A stretch of DNA of 64,000 bases from Deltaproteobacteria bacterium (GTDB lineage: Bacteria > Myxococcota_A > Polyangia > JAAYKL01), in the NCBI GenBank assembly GCA_016935665.1, contig JAFGQN010000043.1, forward strand, positions 49,427-113,426. Reading direction: 5' to 3'. Under the pieces are notes generated by a model. The model was not told the DNA's origin, did not search any database, and was given only the letters and a program-made list of their open reading frames with translations. Position 1 is the first letter of the stretch. The number at the start of each line of letters is the position of its first letter. A program made the position numbers and the translations under genes. Shown piece by piece: positions 8,894-17,961 of this stretch.

Positions 8894-8952
8894 AATAAAC
8901 CGTTTTTGCGATTGGACGCATTTTGTGGCGAAACGCCTACGGGAGGAACACT

Positions 8953-9900
8953 ATGAAGATCAAACGGATTTACGACCCGGCAATTCAAAATCAAGCATCA
9001 ATGATTCCGTTGTTTGATGTCTCCAATCCTGATGTAGCCAGGGAACAATTAAACGCTTTTTACCAGCACCTGGCGGCAATAGGTGTGAAGAGACCTGAGG
9101 ACGACAGGGTAGAAGAGATAAGTCAATCGGTATCGAGGCAAGATGGCTCCAACATACCGATTCGAATATATATGCCGAAGGACAGACGGGATGCGGGGCC
9201 GTGCTTTATCAACTTTCATATGGGGGGCTTTATTCTGGGTGATCTGGAGATGGAGCATGTTCGTGCGCTCAACATGGCCGCCAGAGGCGGCGCCGTAGCG
9301 ATTGGCGTAGACTATCGTTTGGCCCCTGAACACCCTTTTCCGGCCGGTGTGGAGGATTGCTATGACGTATTAAATTGGGTGTGGAAAAACGCAAAAGAGC
9401 TCAAGGTTGACGCATCCAGGATTGCAGTGGGGGGAGGCAGCGCGGGTGGAAACCTGACCGCTGCTGTTGCATTGATGGCACGAGATAATAATGGACCGAA
9501 AATCGCCTATCAAATGCTGTTCTACCCGGTGCTGGACGATACGTGCAGCACGTGGTCAATGAAAAACGGCGGCGAGGCATATATTTGGAACACTCAAAAC
9601 ACGTCGGACATGTGGAAACACTATCTCGGAGCCGACCGCGCAAATATTTCCCCTTATGCCGCGCCCATCAGAGCCGAGGATATGTCTCATCTGCCCCCTG
9701 CATATATCATGACCTGTGAACACGATGTTTTTCGTGATGAAGGAATTCTGTATGCCACGAAATTGCTGACGGCCGGCGTCCCTGTCGAGCTGCACAACTA
9801 TCCGGGCACGGTTCACGGCTTTGACTTGTTGATTGACTCAGAGATATCAAGAAGGGCAATGGATGATGGCATCGAGGCATTTAAAAAGGCGATGATATAA
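8953..9900 (+). CDS. alpha/beta hydrolase of the hormone-sensitive-lipase (Aes-like) family
   Basis: A 315-residue cytosolic carboxylesterase of the HSL family. The oxyanion-hole motif normally HGGG reads HMGG (89-92) within INFHMGGFILG. The conserved YRLAPEHPFPAG follows, the nucleophile elbow is GGGSAGG (Ser 163), and acid and base are in CEHDVFRDEG and GTVHGFD, so the Ser-Asp-His triad is complete. These enzymes hydrolyse short acyl esters; with the polysaccharide genes around it, deacetylation of sugars is possible but unproven. The start is set by gggagga at 8941-8947. It is monocistronic. The G-to-M change in HGGG is unusual and may alter the acyl site. Confidence 0.88.
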   Translation: MKIKRIYDPAIQNQASMIPLFDVSNPDVAREQLNAFYQHLAAIGVKRPEDDRVEEISQSVSRQDGSNIPIRIYMPKDRRDAGPCFINFHMGGFILGDLEMEHVRALNMAARGGAVAIGVDYRLAPEHPFPAGVEDCYDVLNWVWKNAKELKVDASRIAVGGGSAGGNLTAAVALMARDNNGPKIAYQMLFYPVLDDTCSTWSMKNGGEAYIWNTQNTSDMWKHYLGADRANISPYAAPIRAEDMSHLPPAYIMTCEHDVFRDEGILYATKLLTAGVPVELHNYPGTVHGFDLLIDSEISRRAMDDGIEAFKKAMI

Positions 9901-10416
9901 ACCGAGCTTTCCCCTGCGTCGCCGCCTGTGCATTTTGTTGCCTCAATTTTTCAATGATTACTGTCGGTATGAATTTTTTGCAAGACTCCGTCCCGCCGCG
10001 AGCCGCAGCAGGGGGTGCTGCATCATTCGAAAATCATAGGCTTTGAAACAAAACGACATATTTCGTTCAGATGAAGGCGCCTGAGTTGATTCAGGTTTTT
10101 TTTGAGGCTTCCAAATCTCAAATTGGTGCATTGTTGCGCGTTCAGGTGGGTACGAAGTAAAATTTTTCAATGAACCAAACACGCGTCGCATTTTCTCATG
10201 CAGATTTCTTCAGAGAAATGCAATGGTGTCCATTGGAGGGTAAGGAAATTGCGTTGGAGAATGTGAGAACTGACTAATAGTCGGAATTGCTTGAATTTAT
10301 AATCATAATCCGTACTATCGTCTTAAATCGATAACCAATCACCTGTACGAAGGTTTGCCGGGAGTTGGTCCCGTGGGAGCGCATCGCATGATGCCGCTTT
10401 ACAGAAAGGAGCGCAA
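9901..10416. other. intergenic, no supported gene
   Basis: No frame here has both a start signal and recognisable sequence. A minus-strand frame at 9958-10191 is open but shows no family features. The promoter of the following lipoprotein should lie here; aaagga at 10402-10408 is its ribosome-binding site. Confidence 0.5.
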
Positions 10417-12111
10417 ATGCGCAGATTTAATCTTAGTTGTTGTATTGGATGTGTCCTTGGTGTTGTTTTTGTTTTCGCAATGGGATGCAAGAGTGAAAAC
10501 AATGGCGGCGGCTCAGTATCTGTCGAAAAGAATGTTGCTGCAACGCAACACAGCACGCTGAACCGGGTTGGCCAGCCGACGCAACTGCCGGATTGCGCGC
10601 CTGCGTTTAACGGTGAGATATATTATGTGGTGTCGACCAGCGAATTTTATTACTGCAATGGCCATGAATTTACTCAGCTGGATGTGCAGGGCGCCCCTGG
10701 CGCGGATGGTATCGGGTGGCTTGTTTCAACATCTGCTGCGCCCAGTGCCAGCTGTGCGGCGGGTGGAATTCAGTTGAGTGTTGGACCTGATACCAATGGA
10801 GATGCCATTCTGGCTGCGGATGAAGTCGCGTCGATCGAATTTGTATGCAACGGCGTTGATGGCGCTGATGGTACTAACGGTGTTGACGGAGCTGACGGTG
10901 TTGATGGTATCAATGGTATTGATGGTATGAACGGCGTTGACGGAGCTGATGGTGTTGATGGTACGAACGGCGTCGATGGAGCCGATGGGCAGGACGGTGT
11001 GGACGGCAGTTCGTGTTCGGTGACTGACAATAACGATGGGACTGCCACTATCGCATGTGATGATGGCACGTCTTTTACTGTAACGAACGGTACGGACGGT
11101 AAAGACGGACAGGACGGTCAGGATGGTGAAGACGGTCAGGATGGTGAAGACGGTCAGGATGGTGAAGACGGTCAGGATGGTGAAGACGGTCAGGATGGTG
11201 AAGACGGTCAGGACGGTGAAGACGGCACTTCCTGCACGGTGATTGACAATGAGGATGGAACCGCGACGATCAAATGCACCGACGGTACTTCAGCGGATAT
11301 TGGCAGTGAACCGACACCGCTGATTATCAGGACAACGAATCTCCCCGTTTCATCCGATTGCCCCAGCGGCGGCGTTTTCACAGAGGTTGGATACGACCTT
11401 GACGGCAACGAAAAGCTTGACGCATCTGAAATTGTCAGTACTTCCACCCGCTGCAATCCTGTTGTGTGTTCTGGTACATCACTCAATACCGATAACGCCG
11501 TAGCGGCATTCGCTGCTCAGAAATGTACCCGCATGGAAGGATCCTTAACAATTGGTGGAACCGTTTCGTCTTTGGCCGGTCTCGAAACACTTTTGGAAAT
11601 AACCGGTGCGCTTTCAATTCACGATACCACACAGCTGATTGATCTGACCGGGTTGGAAGGTCTTAAACAGATTGATGGAAACCTTAATTTGTTGAATAAC
11701 GTTGCTTTGTTGGATCTTGCCGGGATGGAAAGCATCGTCAGTGTTGGTACCGATCTAAACCTGTCGGAAAACAGCGCGCTTGAAAACCTCGAAGGATTGG
11801 CGGGGCTCTCCAGCATTGGCGGCAGCGTGACAATCAGTGGCAACAGCGCACTTACCAATCTTGTGGGGCTGGAGGGTGTCTCCGTCATCGAACAGAGGCT
11901 GACGATTGTGAGCAATGACTCGCTGACAACCCTCGATGGACTGGAAGGAATCGCCAGTATTGGTGTATATCTTGGTATTTTGAACAATACCAGTCTGCCT
12001 CTATGTGCGATTGACCTGTTTGTGGCGGGCGTCGGTGCATTACCGGATGCTGCTGCCATCTCAATTTCTAACAACGGCAGCACCGATCCGGGTTTGTGCG
12101 TCGCCCCCTGA
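10417..12111 (+). CDS. collagen-like repeat lipoprotein with L-domain-type leucine-rich C-terminus
   Basis: A 564-residue lipoprotein. The signal MRRFNLSCCIGCVLGVVFVF runs to AMGC. Next comes a domain with WLVSTSAAPSASCAAGGIQL and DTNGDAILAADEV, repeated later as SSDCPSGGVFTEVGYDLDGN, the cysteine-paired module that commonly flanks collagen-like regions in these bacteria. Two Gly-X-Y blocks (GADGxxGVDG type, then GEDGQDG type) are each followed by a copy of a CSVTDNNDGTATIACDDGTS-like beta module. The last 200 residues are leucine-rich, receptor-L-domain-like repeats (SLAGLETLLEITGALSI, LEGLKQIDGNLNL). Such proteins form stiff surface stalks; an adhesive role is inferred. The start follows an aaagga/g site and no partner gene is nearby. 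Confidence 0.82.
   Translation: MRRFNLSCCIGCVLGVVFVFAMGCKSENNGGGSVSVEKNVAATQHSTLNRVGQPTQLPDCAPAFNGEIYYVVSTSEFYYCNGHEFTQLDVQGAPGADGIGWLVSTSAAPSASCAAGGIQLSVGPDTNGDAILAADEVASIEFVCNGVDGADGTNGVDGADGVDGINGIDGMNGVDGADGVDGTNGVDGADGQDGVDGSSCSVTDNNDGTATIACDDGTSFTVTNGTDGKDGQDGQDGEDGQDGEDGQDGEDGQDGEDGQDGEDGQDGEDGTSCTVIDNEDGTATIKCTDGTSADIGSEPTPLIIRTTNLPVSSDCPSGGVFTEVGYDLDGNEKLDASEIVSTSTRCNPVVCSGTSLNTDNAVAAFAAQKCTRMEGSLTIGGTVSSLAGLETLLEITGALSIHDTTQLIDLTGLEGLKQIDGNLNLLNNVALLDLAGMESIVSVGTDLNLSENSALENLEGLAGLSSIGGSVTISGNSALTNLVGLEGVSVIEQRLTIVSNDSLTTLDGLEGIASIGVYLGILNNTSLPLCAIDLFVAGVGALPDAAAISISNNGSTDPGLCVAP
11116..11223 (+). repeat. 18-bp coding tandem repeat (Gly-X-Y)
   Basis: Six units of ggtcaggatggtgaagac start at 11116, 11134, 11152, 11170, 11188 and 11206; the last differs by one base. 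Each encodes GQDGED, two collagen-type triplets. The near identity indicates recent slippage or recombination, so stalk length probably varies between strains. Confidence 0.95.
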
Positions 12112-12156
12112 TGATTATCATTCTGCCCAAAACACAGTCCTGAATGCACGTCTGAA

Positions 12157-12171
12157 CACGCCATTGGCGTG
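12157..12171 (+). terminator. hairpin after the collagen-like gene
   Basis: CACGCC, loop att, GGCGTG forms a 6-bp stem 46 bases after the stop codon. The T run (attttt) is displaced about 13 bases, so it is only a weak intrinsic-terminator candidate. Confidence 0.35.
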
Positions 12172-12204
12172 AATCGCAACAACATTTTTGAAAGAAGATC
12201 AGGG

Positions 12205-12338
12205 AAGATCAGGGGTTGGACGTTCTCACTTCACATATGTGTAGAGATTTGTCAGGTTTTGATTCATGGCACGAAAAAAAACGAGATGATTTTCCCGGAG
12301 CGTGGCATCATGTGATGCACCGTGGCGCACGACGGAAA
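12205..12338 (+). repeat. RAYT element 5' region, copy A
   Basis: The 134 bp from 12205 match 15751-15883 with only scattered differences. The match covers an upstream segment (ggttggacgttctcacttca) and the first codons of the transposase. Copy A carries extra bases in an A run just after the transposase ATG, which break its frame. Confidence 0.9.
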
Positions 12339-13130
12339 TCGATATTCAATAATGAAGAACATTGCTTTCTGTTTTTGCAGTTGATTAGTGAGGCGATTGC
12401 ACGGTTTGGGACTGAAGTGTATGGGCATCGCTTATGCCAAATCATTATCACCTGTTGGTGCGTTCAAAGCTGGGCAATCTGTAAAGAGTGATGCAATTTG
12501 TCAATGGAGAGTATACGCAGCGGGTCAATCGCCTGCATCGCCGGGATGGCCCGGTGTTTCGGGGGCGATTTCGCAGTGAACTGATATCGGATGAAAGCCG
12601 TTTACCATACGTGCCGGCATATATTCATTTGAATCCATTAAAAGCGCATCTGGTAACCCGAATTGATTCAGAGTGCTGGACAGGCACGGAAGTTATCTGG
12701 GCCGCAAGGATGCCCTTCAATGGGTCTCCACCACAAATTTTTCTCGACCTGTTTAAACCGCCTGCCAATCTGCAGACATACATGCTGGAATTGCATTGCG
12801 GCATACGGGACTGGCCGGAACTGCGTGATTTTGAATGGGGTGTGTTTGGGGCAAATCAAAATAGTGTTTCTGAGCAGCGTGCGGCAGGAATGAGTGGCAT
12901 TGAGTTGCGCCGGCCGGACGAAGTGATTGAAAATATCATTAAAATTGCGGGTTGCAGCAGAACAGATCTGGAACTTGCGGCAAGGGGTCAGGGGGCGAAT
13001 TCTGCCAGACGGTTTGCCGTTGCAGCGTTGCGGAAATATACGCAGCGGACACAACGGGAAGTTGGCGAAAGAGAAATAGATGCTTTGGGAAACATTGTTT
13101 ATCAGGAATCAATTTTTTCGCGAGCAATTT
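12266..13130 (+). pseudogene. REP-associated (RAYT, Y1) transposase, frameshifted
   Basis: Joined across frames, the sequence is a transposase of the REP-associated tyrosine transposase family: DDFPGAWHHVMHRGARRKSI at the start, the metal-binding MPNHYHLLVRSKLGNL (HxH), MQFVNGEYTQRVNRLHRRDG carrying the catalytic Tyr, VFRGRF, and RLPYVPAYIHLNP. It is broken by an A-run frameshift near 12275, a second near 12425, and an in-frame TAA at about 12482. A C-terminal helix-turn-helix-like region (VIENIIKIAGCSRTDLELAARG) follows and runs out at the 3' end of the convergent GH9-like gene. These transposases mobilise short palindromic elements as single strands. This copy cannot make a full protein. 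Confidence 0.88.
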
Positions 13131-13132
13131 TA

Positions 13133-15478
13133 TCAAAGAAGCGATCTTGTTGCGTTCACCATGGAGAGCACGAATACCAGGGTGGCGTTGGTGTCGATGC
13201 GGTGGTTGGAGACGCGCCAGTCGGTGTTGGTGTCGGAGTAGCATTTGCCAGCGTAACGGGAATAACTCCAGCCTTCGAATTCGTTGGGGCCGCCCACCAG
13301 AATTCCGGGAGGCAGCCCGGTAAAACTGTCGTTGCTGTAAATATTTGAATAGATGATTTCAGGAGGGGTCACGCCCAGTCCGGTGATATAGCTTCTGCCC
13401 AGCGGATTCGCCCCCAGCAGATAATTCAGCTGCGCTCTGGCGGCGGTAATCAGTCTGGCATCCGGCGTCTGGCCCAGGGCGTGGTCCCCCAGGGCAATGG
13501 CGGTAATCATCTGGAGGGTTATGGCGTTGCTGAAGGTTTCATAGTCCGATGCGAACCCGTCGTCACCACTGTTGAGGAAATTGCGCCAGGTGGAGGCGGA
13601 CCTTCTCAATTGCCGGTTGCGCCACGGGATGAACTGCCTGCGGAACCATCGTTGAATCCGGGGTTGGGCCTGCGCTGAATCGCTATAGGCGACAAACGCC
13701 CGGAACTCAGCGTCGTTTGCGTTGCAGTATGCGGAATGCCAGTCGAAATCAGTGTGTCGGTAGTGGACGCGGAAGTACGCATCATAGACAGATGAACCAG
13801 TGGTGCGAAACAGTTCGGCCGCCGCCCAGAGACGGGTTGCCGAATCAGACATCGCATCGTCCGGGCTTTCGGAAGATATCGCCAGCGGGTGGTTTTCCAG
13901 ATAGGCCCAACCGGCGGATGCGGCCCGCAGCAGTGTGTCTGCAAAATGGTTGTCGGTTTCTGCAAAAACGCGGGTGGCGGTGGCGAGCGCAGCGATGGCC
14001 ACTGCGGTGGTCGCAGTGGGACGGACATTTTCCTGGCCATTGATGACGTCTTCAATATACCGTTGTTCGACATTGTCTTCGGGGCGGCAGGACGCATTCT
14101 TCGGACAACGGTCGGGAGAAACCCGCTCATAAAAACCACCGGAGGTTGAATCCTGCATTTTAAGCAAACCGTTCAATCCCCATCTGGCTTCGTCGACCAG
14201 GTCTGCAATGGCATTTCCACTTTCCGGAATGTTCAGATGGTCGGTACGCGTGATGGGAAACAGAACATGTGTGTTGACAATATCCGCAATGGTCAGCGCA
14301 GCCACCCGCGTGGACCTGGCGAATCCACCCCCATCGTACCAGCCCGTTGAAACGTCGTGTATGGCGCCACTCGATCGTAACTGCGCTGTTTCATCACCGG
14401 GATGACCGACGCCGCGGGGAAATCCTTCGGCAAACGCATCCTCAATGGCCATGCCCTGACGCTGATAGTAAAAGTATCGGCCGGCATCGCGCAGGGCCGA
14501 AGCGAATACATCCGCACCAATCTCAAAAACAGATGAGGTCAACTGCTCAGTGCCCGGAACGTCGAGATAATATTTTCCCGGTTGAATGAGACGACTGAAA
14601 TCGGCCCGGAGTACCTTTTCACCGGAAACAGACCCATCGAAACGGCGCACCAGTTCCAGACGGCCCCGGTAAGCCACTGAATCGTCTTCGTTGCGTCGCA
14701 CGGCAAAGCGCGCACCGGGGCATACCGGCAGCGTATCGGGAAAGCCGGCAACCAATGCATACTTTTCCCCATCTGGCAGATAGCCCACTTGATTCAATCG
14801 AATTTCAGAAGGTCGCTGCTCCCTATCGGGGGATGTCAGCCGAATATTGTTTATCCAGAATGTTTTTTTGTAGGGCGCGGATCCATATCCATCCATCAGT
14901 CCAAACTTGGTAATCTGGGCCAGGTTGAAGCCATCCGGCAACGGTATGATTTCACCGGAAAACAGTTCGGCAAGGGGAATGGATACATGTTGCCAATCAT
15001 CGGTCATGGTGAAAAACAGCTCGTTGCTAAAAAACAATTTGCTTTCCTGCGGTGTTCGCCCGTTGTCCGCATCGAGGAATACAATACGGAACTGTTCCCC
15101 ACCGGCTGCGCCTTTCACATTGAATTCCAGTCTTCCGTTTTCCACATACGGTGTCACATCAATGGACCGCCATTCTTCATTGGAAGCGATATGGACATCC
15201 CACCACCCCTCAATTTTATCTCCGACATCCACCCGGATGGATGGCAACCCATGAAAGGTTTCTTCGTAATCCACGGGGATGACGGAATCCGGAGCATACA
15301 CGTCACCGCCGGACCAGCTGGACAGAATGGCATCTTCGAAAAAAGGAATGTCCTGAAGCGTCGCTGCTTCCAGACGACACGACCATTCAACCGGATGCGC
15401 TGCATGACCCAGTGCACTGTGGGCGAACACGCCGGTTGAAAGAAACAGTATGACTCGGGAAATCTGAGACAAATTCAT
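13133..15478 (-). CDS. GH9-like secreted protein lacking catalytic motifs
   Basis: A 781-residue exported protein. The signal peptide ends near ALGHAA. A beta-sandwich carbohydrate-binding-like domain follows (about 35-235), then a CelD-type Ig-like domain (IRLNQVGYLPDGEKYALV) and an alpha6/alpha6 barrel of glycoside hydrolase family 9 (about 335-781; GLNGLLKMQD, NPLGRSYITGLG, GLPPGILVGGPNE). The scaffold fits GH9 endoglucanases, but the active site does not. The DAGD catalytic-base motif reads YDGGGF (Asp 382 kept, Gly 385 in place of the base). The HHR substrate loop between NPLGRSYITG and GGPN is absent. The C-terminal NE acid motif reads SNHRIDTNAT (His 759). It may be a non-catalytic binding protein. 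The start is set by ggaggagga upstream of 15478; an upstream extension to 15580 is unlikely. Confidence 0.85.
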   Translation of the reverse strand: MNLSQISRVILFLSTGVFAHSALGHAAHPVEWSCRLEAATLQDIPFFEDAILSSWSGGDVYAPDSVIPVDYEETFHGLPSIRVDVGDKIEGWWDVHIASNEEWRSIDVTPYVENGRLEFNVKGAAGGEQFRIVFLDADNGRTPQESKLFFSNELFFTMTDDWQHVSIPLAELFSGEIIPLPDGFNLAQITKFGLMDGYGSAPYKKTFWINNIRLTSPDREQRPSEIRLNQVGYLPDGEKYALVAGFPDTLPVCPGARFAVRRNEDDSVAYRGRLELVRRFDGSVSGEKVLRADFSRLIQPGKYYLDVPGTEQLTSSVFEIGADVFASALRDAGRYFYYQRQGMAIEDAFAEGFPRGVGHPGDETAQLRSSGAIHDVSTGWYDGGGFARSTRVAALTIADIVNTHVLFPITRTDHLNIPESGNAIADLVDEARWGLNGLLKMQDSTSGGFYERVSPDRCPKNASCRPEDNVEQRYIEDVINGQENVRPTATTAVAIAALATATRVFAETDNHFADTLLRAASAGWAYLENHPLAISSESPDDAMSDSATRLWAAAELFRTTGSSVYDAYFRVHYRHTDFDWHSAYCNANDAEFRAFVAYSDSAQAQPRIQRWFRRQFIPWRNRQLRRSASTWRNFLNSGDDGFASDYETFSNAITLQMITAIALGDHALGQTPDARLITAARAQLNYLLGANPLGRSYITGLGVTPPEIIYSNIYSNDSFTGLPPGILVGGPNEFEGWSYSRYAGKCYSDTNTDWRVSNHRIDTNATLVFVLSMVNATRSLL

Positions 15479-15750
15479 GAATCCTCCTCCTTTGGATACG
15501 GGGTTTTCGCCCCCATGGGCGGTATCGTATCCACGTTTTTCAGACGGACCTGGTTTTGGGCAATATGAGTTAGCTATCACTCTTCCCTGTGAGAGTAAAG
15601 GCGATTCGCGAGCGCTCAGCCGCCGGTGGTGAGGATTGCAGGGGACGGCGTTACCCCGATGCGAATTATATCGATGCCTGTGCCCGGTTGAATCGCGTTA
15701 TTATCGATAAAAAAATGGATTGACGTCTTCGGAACTCCCTTTTGAAAAGT
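15479..15750. other. intergenic with a possible coding remnant
   Basis: Between about 15640 and 15722 the plus strand reads RRYPDANYIDACARLNRVII and then stops, with no start or upstream domain. It may be the tail of a gene destroyed by the element insertion at 15751. Nothing else is recognisable. Confidence 0.3.
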
Positions 15751-15883
15751 AAGATTAGGGGTCAGACGTTCTCACTTCACGTATGTGTAGGGATATGTCA
15801 GGTTTTGGTTCATGTTACGAAAAACACGAGATGATTTTCCCGGAGCGTGGCATCATGTGATGCACCGTGGCGCATGACGGAAA
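15751..15883 (+). repeat. RAYT element 5' region, truncated copy B
   Basis: This is the second copy of the 12205-12338 sequence. Here the transposase start is in frame: MLRKTRDDFPGAWHHVMHRG, then a TGA. Identity stops abruptly at about 15883, where the AT-rich toxin-tail sequence begins. The copy is a solo 5' end with no transposase body. Confidence 0.9.
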
Positions 15884-16308
15884 CAGACTCCTCTCACGAA
15901 AAAGTATTCTCCACTACGGGACCAGTCACATCTGGTCCAGACTATACAAACATTGAACTTCCAGGCTATAAATCAGAGCAAAGCAGTGAAACGTTCTTAC
16001 TCGACAGTTCAAATGATGGAGAATCTAAAGGACTAGATGTTGGTGATTGGATATATATAACAAACCCCACGATACCGACGGATGATGGCTATAGAGGAGA
16101 AAACGCCACATATTTAGGGAATGGAAAAATATACGCGCATCCGTTTGGTATCTTAGATGTGGAACAGTTTTCCAAAAAACTTGAAAATCACGCATCGGGA
16201 TTGAATTTACCGGAAAGATTAACAACAGATAGAATAAAGAAGATTTCGACAGTTGAAAAAACAGGAAGACAGAAAAAGCGGATGTCGTATACCCATGAAA
16301 AAGAATAG
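15874..16308 (+). CDS. transglutaminase-like toxin C-terminal fragment
   Basis: A 144-residue frame whose core (GLDVGDWIYITNP, GENATYLGNGKIYAHPFGI) resembles the last part of protein-glutamine gamma-glutamyltransferase (Tgl, papain-like) domains found at the C-termini of Rhs-type polymorphic toxins. In that family the Glu of GEN and the His of HPFGI sit near the active site. The catalytic Cys expected upstream is absent, cut off where RAYT copy B ends at 15883, and the ATG at 15874 lies inside the repeat. Base composition is much more AT-rich than neighbours, a sign of recent acquisition. It is therefore probably a non-functional displaced toxin tail. The family assignment rests on short motifs. 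Confidence 0.5.
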   Translation: MTETDSSHEKVFSTTGPVTSGPDYTNIELPGYKSEQSSETFLLDSSNDGESKGLDVGDWIYITNPTIPTDDGYRGENATYLGNGKIYAHPFGILDVEQFSKKLENHASGLNLPERLTTDRIKKISTVEKTGRQKKRMSYTHEKE

Positions 16309-16891
16309 ACTGAAATATGTTAAATTCATTTTGAGATGTGTCGGTGTCATTTTTTTCGTTGGCGGATGTATAGACCCCTCCAACAAAAAAAACAAAGAAG
16401 ATGGTTCAAGCTTAGCCAATGATACGTTATCAAAGAGTATTGATGAATCAAGAAAAGGAAATTATTTAAAAACGAAACACAAAGATTACGTTGTTGCAGC
16501 TCCATGTCCTTCTTCTGGCGATGATTGTACAGCTCTGACCATTGGGAAAAAAACTTTCTATATCACTGTGGACAATATAATAGGGTCTCCTCCGAAGAAA
16601 ATTTCAGATAGAATTTGGCAAGAGGCATTAAATAAGCATGGTATTGGCTTTTGTTTGCAACATGTTGATGATTCCAGATGGATTAATAACAATGAACTTC
16701 TTTTAAGGGTAAAGATTAACACGGATGGAAAATTTAGTGTTATGGAAACCAGCTGGGCAGATAGCAAGAATACAAAATTGAATTTACAATTTGTGGAATG
16801 CTTAAGAAACAATTTGAACCGTTTACCTCAAAAAGAAATGAAAAGTTCCGCAGCACTATTCCAGATTATGTTTAGAATTACTAAAGGATAA
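16295..16891 (+). CDS. AT-rich lipoprotein after the toxin tail
   Basis: A 198-residue lipoprotein: signal MKKNRLKYVKFILRCVGVIFF, lipobox VGGC, then a charged linker and a globular domain. The C-terminal half (GIGFCLQHVDDSRWINNNELLLRVKINTDGKFSVMETS...FVECLRNNLNRLPQ) has the layout of AgmX/PglI-type domains common in Myxococcota lipoproteins, with two conserved Cys around a beta hairpin. It overlaps the preceding frame by 14 bp and shares its low GC, so the pair probably arrived together. An immunity role would fit the position but is unproven. The start at 16295 is chosen for the signal peptide; the ribosome-binding site is weak. Confidence 0.65.
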   Translation: MKKNRLKYVKFILRCVGVIFFVGGCIDPSNKKNKEDGSSLANDTLSKSIDESRKGNYLKTKHKDYVVAAPCPSSGDDCTALTIGKKTFYITVDNIIGSPPKKISDRIWQEALNKHGIGFCLQHVDDSRWINNNELLLRVKINTDGKFSVMETSWADSKNTKLNLQFVECLRNNLNRLPQKEMKSSAALFQIMFRITKG

Positions 16892-17343
16892 ATATTGTCG
16901 TCACGCATCTCAAAACGTATAAATTTTGTGCTCCTCAATAAAGATGGCGATGCAAATATTGTTGCGACCGCCACAGAGATTGCCAGCTACTTCGACGACA
17001 ACGGCAATCAGATAAAACGGGATCACCTTGCCGGCGTCACCTGGAATTTTAGAGACAACATTCTTCATTATGCGCAGGAAAAGCAGCAACACAAAACCAT
17101 TTCCTGCCAGTATTAAACTGCCGGTCAATACAGTCTGCTGAATTCAGATACCATTGCCAAAAGAAAAGGTCCGGAAACACCTTTTGAGCAAAATCTTTTG
17201 GGACAGTTATCGAAATAAAATTACCAGATTTGTATTCGCAGCGTCGGACCCGCAAGGCACGAGGAACGGTGGATTTGTCGGTCGGTACATGTCCCGCTGT
17301 CGCACATGTCCGCTGCAATTTTCAGGTCTATACAGAATTATTT
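16892..17343. other. AT-rich intergenic stretch
   Basis: A plus-strand frame (16895-17116, ending in SCQY) and a hydrophobic minus-strand frame (16910-17128) overlap, and neither can be preferred. GC stays low until about 17150, which marks the right edge of the acquired segment before leuD. Confidence 0.45.
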
Positions 17344-17961
17344 TCAGAACAGGCTTTGATATTCAGAAAAATAAGGAATTGACTTCGCCATGATGCGCAC
17401 TTTTTCGAGATTCGCCAACAACTGTGCTCTCGCATTCCAGGTGCCATCAAGAAATTGCCCCTTGGCCCCTTTGGGGAGCGACACGGCAATCACTTCATCA
17501 CCAATTTTCAATGCCTCGTTCTCCACACTAATCTCCAGTACCATTGAGCTGTTTTCCTCAATTGAACTGAGAATATAATCCGCCACATCGTGGGATACCG
17601 AGAAGCATGGAATTCCCAACGACACACAATTACCGAAGAAAATCTCTGAATAACTTTCAGCGATGATGGCGCGTATCCCAAAGCGATTCAATGCCTGAGG
17701 CGCATGCTCCCTGGACGAGCCACAGCCAAAATTCGAGTTGGAAACCAGCACTGCAGCCCCGCTGTATTTGTCGTCTCTAAAGGGATGACGTCCCCCTTTG
17801 GCAGCCACTGCGGCAATATCGTCTTCGAATGCGTGGGCACCCAGCCCGTCAAAAGTAACTCGCTTTAGAAATCTGGCGGGAATAATTCTATCAGTGTCAA
17901 TATCATTTCCACGCACAGGAACCCCCGTCCCCGATATTTGATCGATTATCGCACTCTTCAT
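17344..17961 (-). CDS. leuD: 3-isopropylmalate dehydratase small subunit
   Basis: 205 residues covering the whole aconitase swivel domain: [37 protein letters not shown] and [17 protein letters not shown] are the diagnostic segments of LeuD. With LeuC it isomerises 2-isopropylmalate to 3-isopropylmalate in leucine biosynthesis. Its ATG overlaps the leuC stop by four bases (ATGA), so the two are translationally coupled. leuA and leuB are not in the window. Confidence 0.97.
   Translation of the reverse strand: MKSAIIDQISGTGVPVRGNDIDTDRIIPARFLKRVTFDGLGAHAFEDDIAAVAAKGGRHPFRDDKYSGAAVLVSNSNFGCGSSREHAPQALNRFGIRAIIAESYSEIFFGNCVSLGIPCFSVSHDVADYILSSIEENSSMVLEISVENEALKIGDEVIAVSLPKGAKGQFLDGTWNARAQLLANLEKVRIMAKSIPYFSEYQSLF

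Noticed and set aside
16910..17128. Hydrophobic minus-strand frame
   Set aside because: It overlaps an equally plausible plus-strand frame; neither has a start signal or known family.
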